From contig NZ_LXUK01000001.1 in assembly GCF_013072695.1 (NCBI RefSeq), forward strand, positions 1 to 64,000: 64,000 nt of DNA, given 5' to 3'. A program made the position numbers and the translations under genes. The stretch is from Acinetobacter sp. Ac_5812 (lineage in GTDB: Bacteria > Pseudomonadota > Gammaproteobacteria > Pseudomonadales > Moraxellaceae). Within the stretch, counting starts at the first letter, position 1; each line of letters begins with the position of its first letter. Shown here in pieces: positions 57,404-64,000 of this stretch. The notes under the pieces are model-generated. The model saw only the letters and a list, made by a program, of their open reading frames with translations, did not search any database and had not been told where the DNA came from.

Positions 57404-57691
57404 TCAAATCAATTTCAAATCGTCTTGCAAATGGCAAGCTTGGATGATTTTCAACATCTTCTCAGACACATTTTTAATGTGCAGGCCTTTATTTTCAGGT
57501 GTTTGACGCAACCATTGCACCAACACCGCCAAAGATAAAGTATTGCCGTGTTCAAGCTGGGCTAAATCAACAACCAAAGGAAAATTCTGATGTTGCTGAA
57601 TATGCTTTAAACCAGCCTGATAGATCTGTTCTGCATTTTCAAAATTAATTGTCTTCGACACAATTAATTGCTGATCAATATATTGAATCAC
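57404..57691 (-). CDS. mlaB: MlaB, STAS-domain subunit of the phospholipid transporter
   Basis: 95 residues, STAS fold with LVVDLAQLEHGNTLSLAVLVQW, the conserved Ser/Thr patch of MlaB. In E. coli it binds MlaF in the cytoplasm and stabilises the ABC complex. Last gene of the mla operon, 11 bp after mlaC. Confidence 0.85.
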   Translation of the reverse strand: MIQYIDQQLIVSKTINFENAEQIYQAGLKHIQQHQNFPLVVDLAQLEHGNTLSLAVLVQWLRQTPENKGLHIKNVSEKMLKIIQACHLQDDLKLI

Positions 57692-57702
57692 CCGTCACCT
57701 AC

Positions 57703-58335
57703 TTATTTTTTGCTAACAGCTGCATCTGCATCTGGTTTAAAGGTCGCAATCGCTTTATTGATGTCACCACCATTACGTTGAACCGTTGCCGCAAACTGAT
57801 TACGGAATTGCAAACCAAGATCAATACCAGACACATTGATGTTACGTACTCTCCACTGGTCACCTTTGTCTGTTAACTGGAACGACACAGGGATTTTCTC
57901 GCCATTATGTAAGAAGTCTAAAGTGACCACAGGGTTTTTGCTGTTGGTCGATTTAAACGGACGCATGGTGTAGCTTTCGTTGGTATATTTCGCGAAAGCG
58001 CCGCCATAATTCTCAATAATGACCGCACGGAAATTCTGTTCAAACTGAGCACGCTGTGCAGCCGTGGTGTACTGATTATTTGCATAAGTACCCAACACAA
58101 TACGGGTAAACGCTTGTGAGTCTACATATGGGTCAAGGTTTTGACGAATAATCGTTCTGACTAGAGCTGGATTATTCTGTAATTTTGCATTATCTGCTTT
58201 TAAACGAGTAATCAAGCCATCAGCTACGCGCTTAACAAAATCAGGTGGGGTCTCTGTTGGTGCCGCAAATGCTGCACTTGCAAGCATTGTTGATAATACG
58301 CTTGCTGTTAGAGTTTGTTTCAATAATGTGTTCAC
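57703..58335 (-). CDS. mlaC: MlaC, periplasmic phospholipid shuttle
   Basis: 210 residues with signal peptide (to about residue 25, ASAAFAAP), then the Tol-Tol-Ttg2 fold: VRTIIRQNLDPYVDSQAFTR and ENYGGAFAKYTNESY, typical of MlaC. Carries lipid between the outer-membrane MlaA and the inner-membrane MlaD. Confidence 0.92.
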   Translation of the reverse strand: MNTLLKQTLTASVLSTMLASAAFAAPTETPPDFVKRVADGLITRLKADNAKLQNNPALVRTIIRQNLDPYVDSQAFTRIVLGTYANNQYTTAAQRAQFEQNFRAVIIENYGGAFAKYTNESYTMRPFKSTNSKNPVVTLDFLHNGEKIPVSFQLTDKGDQWRVRNINVSGIDLGLQFRNQFAATVQRNGGDINKAIATFKPDADAAVSKK

Positions 58336-58354
58336 TTCAATCTCCTAACCTGAA

Positions 58355-59032
58355 TTACTCAACGAAAGAGGGTTCTGCTTCAGTCGCCGCTGGCTTTGAA
58401 GCTGGACTTTCTGTTGCTGTTGAGCTCGATGTGGCTTTACCAGCACCACCAGTAATAAATTTACTGATTAAATCTTCTAAATCCATTGTACCTTGGGTAT
58501 TTGAAACGACATCACCACGTTTTAAGTAGTTCACACCACCACCTGGGACAACTTTCAAATATTTCTCACCCAATAGACCATTGGTTGCAACCATAATATA
58601 AGCATCTTCATCAAGGCTGGTGATGGAGGTCATGTTAGCAATAAGTTGCTGTTCCATTTCTTTTTGTTTCGCAGCATCAGCTTGTTGATAATCAGCGCTA
58701 TAGTGCAACTCTTCAAGTGCATTCTTTTGCACTTCTTTCAGTTGCTCTGGGCTAAAGCTGGTCAACTTACCATCAAGATCAAATTTTACAGTTGCCAAAC
58801 GTGTCACTGGATCAAGTGTAATCGATTCAACACGGCCAATGGTTACACCACTCATGGTGACTTTCGCGCGTGCTTTTAAACCGTTTACGTTATCAAACTG
58901 CGCTGTCATGCTGTAGCTATCACGTAAATTAGTACCGACTAAACCACTGACTTTCATCGCAAGAAAAAATAGAGCGATACCGAAGATAATGACAAAAATA
59001 CCTACGGCCAGCTCACTAGTACGTGATTTCAT
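58355..59032 (-). CDS. mlaD: MlaD, MCE-domain subunit
   Basis: 225 residues. One N-terminal transmembrane helix (about 8-30), one MCE domain (about 38-155) with NVNGLKARAKVTMSGVTIGRV. An insertion rich in Gln/Lys/Ala (about 100-130) is longer than in E. coli MlaD, and a disordered Ser/Ala-rich tail follows. Forms a hexameric ring on MlaFE. Adjoins mlaE with a 1-bp overlap. Confidence 0.93.
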   Translation of the reverse strand: MKSRTSELAVGIFVIIFGIALFFLAMKVSGLVGTNLRDSYSMTAQFDNVNGLKARAKVTMSGVTIGRVESITLDPVTRLATVKFDLDGKLTSFSPEQLKEVQKNALEELHYSADYQQADAAKQKEMEQQLIANMTSITSLDEDAYIMVATNGLLGEKYLKVVPGGGVNYLKRGDVVSNTQGTMDLEDLISKFITGGAGKATSSSTATESPASKPAATEAEPSFVE

Positions 59033-59811
59033 TAAATCCCTCCGAACATGACCGCAGTCAACACGAAATCAAAACCTAATACACAAAGTGAAGAATATAC
59101 GACCGTTCTGGTCATTGCAGTCGCGATACCTTCTGGCGTCGGATCACAAGCATAACCTTGATATACCGCTACCCATGTACAAATTAAAGCAAATACAATG
59201 CTTTTGATGATAGTGCCGTTAAAAACGTCATGCCAGAATTGTACGCTGCTTTGCATACCGCCCCAGAATGAGCCTTCATCCGCACCCAAGAAATCAACAC
59301 CCACCATTTTGCCGCCAATAATCCCAATGGTTGCAAAAATCACCGTGAGCATCGGCAAGCTGACAATCCCCGCCCATAAACGTGGTGAGACGATTTGTCT
59401 AAGTGGATCAACCCCGATCATTTCCATGCTGGCAAGTTGTTCACTTTGTTTCATGGAACCAATTTCAGCAGTTAATGCTGAACCAGCACGACCTGCGAAC
59501 AGCAATGCGGCAACCACAGAAGCCAATTCACGTAACAGTGTCAATGAAATCGCAGTACCTAACATTGCCTCACTACCAAAGGTGACCAGAATGCTATACA
59601 TCTGCAAACCCAGAACAGCACCAATAAACAAGCCAGAAACAGCGATAATCAGTAGGGACATGACCCCGACACGATACATTTGGTAAATAAAGCGCTGAAA
59701 CCCACCTTTCGATGGCATGGAAAATAAAACTTGCAGAAGCATCAGTGCCGCAGCACCAATCCCCTTTATCCGCTCAATAACGAGTCTACCTAACCAGGCA
59801 ATCGCATTCAT
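59032..59811 (-). CDS. mlaE: MlaE, permease subunit
   Basis: 259 residues, about five helices; the conserved EIGSMKQSEQLASMEMIGVDP loop lies between helices. Inner-membrane core of the lipid ABC transporter; overlaps mlaF by 4 bp (ATGA). Confidence 0.94.
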   Translation of the reverse strand: MNAIAWLGRLVIERIKGIGAAALMLLQVLFSMPSKGGFQRFIYQMYRVGVMSLLIIAVSGLFIGAVLGLQMYSILVTFGSEAMLGTAISLTLLRELASVVAALLFAGRAGSALTAEIGSMKQSEQLASMEMIGVDPLRQIVSPRLWAGIVSLPMLTVIFATIGIIGGKMVGVDFLGADEGSFWGGMQSSVQFWHDVFNGTIIKSIVFALICTWVAVYQGYACDPTPEGIATAMTRTVVYSSLCVLGFDFVLTAVMFGGI

Positions 59812-60638
59812 GGACGAACCTCGTTATCTAAATATGCTTGGTGAGTAAATTGATATTCGACAGGCCCTTCAATCGAACCCGTTAAAAACTGGCGTACAAA
59901 TGGCGATGCATGATTTTTTAATTGTTCAGGTGAACCTTCACCCTGAATTTTGCCTTCAGCAACCACATAAATATAATCAGCAATCGATAAGGTCTCTGCA
60001 ACATCATGCGAGACGATAATCGTGGTTAAATCTAAAGCATCACGCAAAGAACGGATTAAACGGGTTAAAACGCCCATCACGATCGGATCTTGGCCTGCAA
60101 ATGGCTCATCGTACATAATCAATTCAGGGTCTAACGCAATCGCACGTGCCAAAGCAACACGACGGTTCATTCCGCCTGAAAGCTCTGATGGCATTAACTG
60201 CTCAGCTCCACGCAAGCCCACTGATTCAAGTTTTAACGCAACTAACTCTGCAATAATATGTTCAGGTAATTTGGTATGTGCGCGGATGGGAAAAGCGACA
60301 TTTTCATAAGTCGACATATCGGTAAACAATGCACCACTCTGGAATAGCATTCCCATACGTGCACGCGCAGCGAATAATTCTTGACGCGACATGGTCGCAA
60401 TATCTTTACCGTCGAGCAGCACTTCACCATGATCAGGAAGTAATTGGCCACCAATCAAACGTAATAAAGTCGTCTTACCCGTACCAGACGGTCCCATAAT
60501 TGCAGTAATTTGACCACGTCGAATTTTAAGACTGATATCGTCATAAATGACGCGTTCTCCTCGATTAAAGCTCAAGTTTTTAACTTCAATTAAGGCTTCG
60601 GTATCGAGAGGAGATTTGTTATTCATAATGGCATTCAT
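59808..60638 (-). CDS. mlaF: MlaF, ATPase subunit
   Basis: 276 residues. Walker A GPSGTGKTT, signature LSGGMNRRVALARA, Walker B ELIMYDEPFAG, H-loop VSHD. First gene of mlaFEDCB, the order found in E. coli. ATG 60626 is also possible; AGGA stands only 1 bp before 60638. Energises retrograde or anterograde phospholipid movement between the membranes (direction is debated). Confidence 0.94.
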   Translation of the reverse strand: MNAIMNNKSPLDTEALIEVKNLSFNRGERVIYDDISLKIRRGQITAIMGPSGTGKTTLLRLIGGQLLPDHGEVLLDGKDIATMSRQELFAARARMGMLFQSGALFTDMSTYENVAFPIRAHTKLPEHIIAELVALKLESVGLRGAEQLMPSELSGGMNRRVALARAIALDPELIMYDEPFAGQDPIVMGVLTRLIRSLRDALDLTTIIVSHDVAETLSIADYIYVVAEGKIQGEGSPEQLKNHASPFVRQFLTGSIEGPVEYQFTHQAYLDNEVRP

Positions 60639-60722
60639 TCCTGCACTTTTTATGCACGCATACTATACACTGAAACATTAAACGCTTGTTTTTATTTTGA
60701 TAACCGATGGTACGAAGATTAT

Positions 60723-60935
60723 TTAATTTATGTAGTTATTCTTCGAATCAGTTTGGCTGGTGGTATGTTGAGAATTGACATTAAAAGAATCAGAGTGACT
60801 GGTATCAAAAAGTGCATAGGCAAAGAACAAGCCATTACAAAGCATCAGAATGACGAATAGACACGGCAGTCCTTCACTACACATGAAAGACCACATTTGA
60901 CTCAAAAGACTTTTATTTTGCTTAACCCTATTCAT
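60723..60935 (-). CDS. Small membrane protein, 70 aa
   Basis: One hydrophobic helix (about residues 23-44) flanked by a basic N-terminus and a Ser/Asn/Thr-rich tail. AAGAA precedes ATG 60935. No family recognised. The next gene on this strand (the helicase at higher coordinates) is separated from it by a terminator at 60994-61021. Confidence 0.45.
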   Translation of the reverse strand: MNRVKQNKSLLSQMWSFMCSEGLPCLFVILMLCNGLFFAYALFDTSHSDSFNVNSQHTTSQTDSKNNYIN

Positions 60936-60993
60936 TTCTTATATAAAATTTGAATTAGTACACATTTTTAAGATTTTACATGACTAACACAAA

Positions 60994-61021
60994 ATAAAAA
61001 AGCCAGTTTTTCAACTGGCTT
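60994..61021 (-). terminator. Terminator of the DEAD-box helicase gene
   Basis: AAGCCAGTT/AACTGGCTT with a 4-nt loop, T-run on the minus strand, 25 bp past the stop. Confidence 0.88.
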
Positions 61022-61045
61022 CTTGTTTTCATCGGTTTTTAACGA

Positions 61046-63004
61046 TTAAAAATCGTTTTTGCGACGACGGTCACCACCGAAAGTTTCTTCACGTGTACCG
61101 CGTGCTGGGCTATCTTCACCAAACTTACGTTTTGGACGATCTTCACCACCGAAGCTGCGCTTTGGACGATCTTCACCGCCGAAGCTACGTTTTGGACGGT
61201 CTTCACCACCGAAGCTACGCTTACGGTCACCAAAACCACCTTCACGTTGAGCAGGACGATCACCAAAATCACGTTTTGGACGGTCGCCGAAGCTACCTTC
61301 ACGACGTGGTTTATAATCTACACGGTTGCCACGGTTGTCATCATTCGAATCAAAACGCGGTTTATCATTGAAACCACCTTCACGACGTGGGCGATCAGAG
61401 TTGAACTCGCGACGTGGACGGTCTTCACCACCAAAACTACGCTTTGGACGGTCTTCAAAACCACCTTCACGACGTGGACGATCAGAGTTGAACTCGCGAC
61501 GTGGACGGTCTTCGAAACCACCTTCACGGCGTGGACGATCAGAGTTGAACTCGCGACGTGGACGGTCTTCGAAACCACCTTCACGACGTGGACGATCTGA
61601 ATTGAATTCGCGACGTGGACGATCTTCACCACCAAATGATGGACGTTCACCACGAGGCTTGTCATCGAAGCTACGACGTGGACGATCATCACCACCTTCA
61701 CGACGTTTGAAATTGCTTTCGCCTTCAAAACGACGACCACCGCCGAAACCGCCACGACCGCCATCACGGCCGCCACGACCACGACCACCGCCATCACGGC
61801 CACGACCACCACCATCACGACCTGAACGCGCAGGAGGTGGAGATGGCTCAAGACCTTCAATTTCAGATACATTTAAACGTGCATCTAAGTAATCTTCTAA
61901 CGCACGGATTTTACCACGCTCACGGTAAGTCGCTAAAGTAACGGCTTGACCTGTACGGCCCGCACGACCTGTACGACCAATACGGTGTACATAGTCTTCG
62001 TTTTTCATCGGTAAACCGAAGTTAATTACGTGTGAAATTGTTGGTACGTCTAAACCACGCGCTGCAACGTCAGTCGCAACTAAGATTTTTGCACGACCTT
62101 CACGAATGCTACGTAAACGACGGTTACGAACGGTTTGTGGCATTGCTCCGTGCAACGCAACAACTGAGTGACCAGCTTCAGCTAATTCTTCAGCAAGCAT
62201 ATCTGTATCTTCTTGCGTGCTTGCGAATACAACAGCTTGATCTACTGATTCATCAGATAACCAATGCGTAAGTAATTTTTTCTTGTGTTCGAAACCATCA
62301 GTCCAATGCAATGTTTGCGTTACATCAGTATTGGTACTGTGACCCGTTTCAATTGCAATACGTTGTGGATCATTCATCATGCGTTCAGCAAGACGGATAA
62401 TACGATCCGCAAATGTTGCAGAGAACATTAATGTTTGTTTACGGTTTGCAGCTAATTCACCAATTGCTTCTAGATCTTCAGAGAAACCTAGATCAAGCAT
62501 ACGGTCTGCTTCATCAACAATTAATGATTCAACTTTATCAAGTTTAATTTGACGACGGTTTACAAGATCAAGTAAACGACCAGGAGTCGCTACGACAACT
62601 TGTGCACCTTTAAGCTGTTGAATTTGCTTACCAAAAGGCATACCACCCATGATCGCAGCAATACGAACACCTTTCATGTGACGTACAAATGCAATTGCGT
62701 CTTGGCTAACTTGTTGAGCCAATTCACGCGTAGGAGAAATAACTAAAATTGTAGGCTGAGTGACTGCTTTCATACGGTCTTTAAAAGAAACAAATGCTTC
62801 TTCGCCCGCTAACGCATTTAACGTAGGTAATAAAAATGCGGCAGTTTTACCTGAACCAGTTTGGCTCGAAACTAATAAATCTTTCCCTTCTAATGCAGCG
62901 GGAATCGCTTGTTCTTGCACAGGAGTTGGCGTAGTAAAACCTAAACCTTCAAGCGCTTGTTGTAAGGTTTCGTGTAAAGAAAATTCGGCAAAAGTTTTGC
63001 TCAT
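61046..63004 (-). CDS. DEAD-box RNA helicase with repetitive RGG-type tail
   Basis: 652 residues from ATG 63004 (a GTG at 63016 is in frame but sits on the ribosome-binding site). Q motif FTTPTPVQEQAIP, Walker A in SSQTGSGKTAA (46-56), PTRELA, DEAD at 164-167, SAT at 195-197, HRIGRTGRAG motif VI. After about residue 395 the protein is almost wholly Arg, Gly, Asp, Glu and Pro: RGG-like blocks, three 19-residue DRPRREFNSD repeats and KRSFGGEDRP repeats. Related to the RhlE/DeaD group of ribosome-assembly and cold-shock helicases; the exact orthologue is not assigned. A long leader precedes it. Confidence 0.92.
   Translation of the reverse strand: MSKTFAEFSLHETLQQALEGLGFTTPTPVQEQAIPAALEGKDLLVSSQTGSGKTAAFLLPTLNALAGEEAFVSFKDRMKAVTQPTILVISPTRELAQQVSQDAIAFVRHMKGVRIAAIMGGMPFGKQIQQLKGAQVVVATPGRLLDLVNRRQIKLDKVESLIVDEADRMLDLGFSEDLEAIGELAANRKQTLMFSATFADRIIRLAERMMNDPQRIAIETGHSTNTDVTQTLHWTDGFEHKKKLLTHWLSDESVDQAVVFASTQEDTDMLAEELAEAGHSVVALHGAMPQTVRNRRLRSIREGRAKILVATDVAARGLDVPTISHVINFGLPMKNEDYVHRIGRTGRAGRTGQAVTLATYRERGKIRALEDYLDARLNVSEIEGLEPSPPPARSGRDGGGRGRDGGGRGRGGRDGGRGGFGGGRRFEGESNFKRREGGDDRPRRSFDDKPRGERPSFGGEDRPRREFNSDRPRREGGFEDRPRREFNSDRPRREGGFEDRPRREFNSDRPRREGGFEDRPKRSFGGEDRPRREFNSDRPRREGGFNDKPRFDSNDDNRGNRVDYKPRREGSFGDRPKRDFGDRPAQREGGFGDRKRSFGGEDRPKRSFGGEDRPKRSFGGEDRPKRKFGEDSPARGTREETFGGDRRRKNDF
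61128..61217 (-). repeat. Three 30-bp repeats in the helicase tail
   Basis: Unit encodes KRSFGGEDRP (three adjacent copies), exact 30-bp period. Confidence 0.8.
61446..61616 (-). repeat. Three 57-bp tandem repeats in the helicase tail
   Basis: Units start at 61446, 61503 and 61560 with nearly identical sequence and encode the 19-residue motif with RPRREFNSD. Confidence 0.85.
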
Positions 63005-63016
63005 AGAGAGTTTCAC

Positions 63017-63282
63017 CCTAATGGGTGCTCCATTTTAATAAATGCTAAAAAATAGACATCGGCAACAAGCGGCAAAGCGACTCAAGCTGAAAAATAGATG
63101 AAGTTCAGCGGCGATCCGAATAACGACGATGTGGACTTAACGCACGCTTGATTACTGCTTCAACCTGAAGAATCGCTAAGCGATTTGGGCGCAAGATGTG
63201 GTCCTCTCTACGGACAGCGTGCGCTAATAATGAATAGAACTGAATGTTCAGGTAATGAACTGGAATTTAAGTGCGTGGGCGG
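63017..63282 (-). promoter_or_regulatory. Long 5' leader of the helicase gene
   Basis: About 265 nt of transcribed, non-coding sequence between promoter and gene. It has AATCGC/GCGATT and other short hairpins and is less AT-rich than the surrounding intergenic DNA. Long leaders are common in cold-inducible helicase mRNAs (established for csdA/deaD); regulation here is inference. Confidence 0.5.
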
Positions 63283-63310
63283 ATTATAGCAGAATAATTT
63301 TAAAAGTCAC
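63283..63310 (-). promoter_or_regulatory. Promoter of the helicase gene
   Basis: Minus strand GTGACT, 16 bp, TATAAT. Nothing else of note between 63311 and 63504 except AT-rich sequence. Confidence 0.65.
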
Positions 63311-63504
63311 CCTTTTTAATAGGTTTTTCTATTTCATCCCCTTTATTATTTGTATCTAGACGATAATGACGACCTCAAAACAACGCATTTAAAACAACTT
63401 TCACTTAAATATAAAGATAATTATCAGCAAGTTAAAACTTTATTATGTCTCCCCTTTTTTAATACTCTTATTGTATAGATAAACTGAGATTTATTAGATC
63501 ATTG

Positions 63505-64000
63505 CTATACTTCATTAAAGGTATCCAGAATTTGTTTCACATTTGCAGCAACTTGATCAGGAATCTGATCCGTCAAGATCACTCGACACTTCAGACTCGA
63601 ATAAAGCAGGAATCTCTGCCTAATCTTTAATTCTTCATTTGCTCGAACAGGATTCAAGTAAGCTCGATTGAGCTGCCTTGCTACGATTTCTTGAACACAT
63701 GTTTCCAATACGAGTGAAGGTAGCATTAAAAAAGTAAAAACATGGCTCTCTACTTCATCTTTGATTTTTATATAGTCTTGGTGAGTATCATTGGGATAGG
63801 TCATAAATCCAGAGGAACATACAATGATCATTATTTTATTCAAATCGTATTTTATTTGAAGCTGCATAAAAAGCTGAATGTTACGCGCTGCATATTTTTT
63901 ATAACCATATCGAATAATGTACTGTGTAATATCTCCTTCACTCTGCATAAAATATTCATCTAAATCATAATAATCAAAACCAAACTGCGCCGAGAGCAAC
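63505..64000 (-). CDS. Shikimate-kinase-like P-loop protein, C-terminal part (cut by window edge)
   Basis: The frame is open to the window end, so the P-loop (expected just upstream) is not visible. The visible 165 residues include DYYDLDEYFMQ, placed like the DxD of shikimate kinase, then GDITQYIIRYGYKKYAARN and, later, RQLNRAYLNPVRANEELKIRQRF, which fits the lid region. The usual GExxFR motif is replaced by GYKKYAARN, so the substrate may differ. This would be a divergent kinase, not the housekeeping aroK. Confidence 0.55.
   Translation of the reverse strand, partial: LLSAQFGFDYYDLDEYFMQSEGDITQYIIRYGYKKYAARNIQLFMQLQIKYDLNKIMIIVCSSGFMTYPNDTHQDYIKIKDEVESHVFTFLMLPSLVLETCVQEIVARQLNRAYLNPVRANEELKIRQRFLLYSSLKCRVILTDQIPDQVAANVKQILDTFNEV

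Noticed and set aside
61326..61892. Arg/Ser/Pro-rich plus-strand frame
   Set aside because: Mirror of the repeat tail of the helicase; repeats keep several frames open by chance.

Overview
The window looks like chromosomal DNA of an Acinetobacter species. The base composition is AT-leaning (about 40% GC by eye), and many proteins look Acinetobacter-like. Examples are an AlmA-type long-chain alkane monooxygenase, an AdeT-like binding protein, an NsrR/Hmp pair, an mlaFEDCB cluster and a complete S10-spc-alpha ribosomal operon. Almost everything reads as core chromosome. I see no insertion sequence, prophage, CRISPR array or integrase.

Layout. 1-1.4 kb: the 3' end of a glycine-rich repeat protein, then a minus-strand tRNA cluster (Ser-GCT, Arg-ACG, Arg-ACG). 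1.6-7.6 kb: rnr (RNase R), a small membrane protein apparently split by a frameshift in a T8 tract, prlC, a YheV-like zinc-ribbon protein and an anchored coiled-coil protein. 7.6-10.7 kb: two DMT-family exporters around an AraC-type regulator. 10.8-17.7 kb: two paralogous TRAP-type giant permeases with near-identical 5' leaders, a rhombosortase-like rhomboid and a lipoprotein. 17.9-19.1 kb: two tandem paralogous membrane microproteins (33 and 66 aa), then ygfX-sdhE. 19.2-23.4 kb: an acyl-CoA dehydrogenase, a DUF2059 protein, almA and a GNAT acetyltransferase.

23.5-37.3 kb: the 28-gene ribosomal super-operon on the minus strand, from rpsJ to rplQ, including secY and rpoA. A strong sigma-70 promoter lies upstream of rpsJ. 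Large RNA hairpins sit before rplN and rpsM. 37.3-44.9 kb: a class I glutamine amidotransferase, a MetC-like PLP enzyme, a HerA-like ATPase, hmp preceded by two NsrR-like operators, nsrR, engB/yihA and a diiron-type metal-dependent hydrolase. 44.9-57.4 kb: a dicarboxylate symporter, tesB, plsB, an AdeT-like binding protein, an SDR protein, recG, comF, a Nudix hydrolase, a LOG-family protein, corA and a small exported protein. 57.4-64 kb: the mla phospholipid-transport operon, a small membrane protein, a DEAD-box helicase with an RGG/RPRRE repeat tail and a roughly 270-nt leader, and a shikimate-kinase-like gene cut by the right edge.

Candidate new biology: (1) the tandem microproteins at 17883-18208; (2) the duplicated TRAP permeases with conserved structured leaders, a neighbouring lipoprotein and no adjacent binding protein; (3) the 20-bp-stem RNA element between rpsQ and rplN; (4) the possible -1 frameshift at 4242-4248; (5) a candidate leader peptide overlapping the rpsJ start. 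All functional assignments rest on reading motifs and gene order, with no database search.
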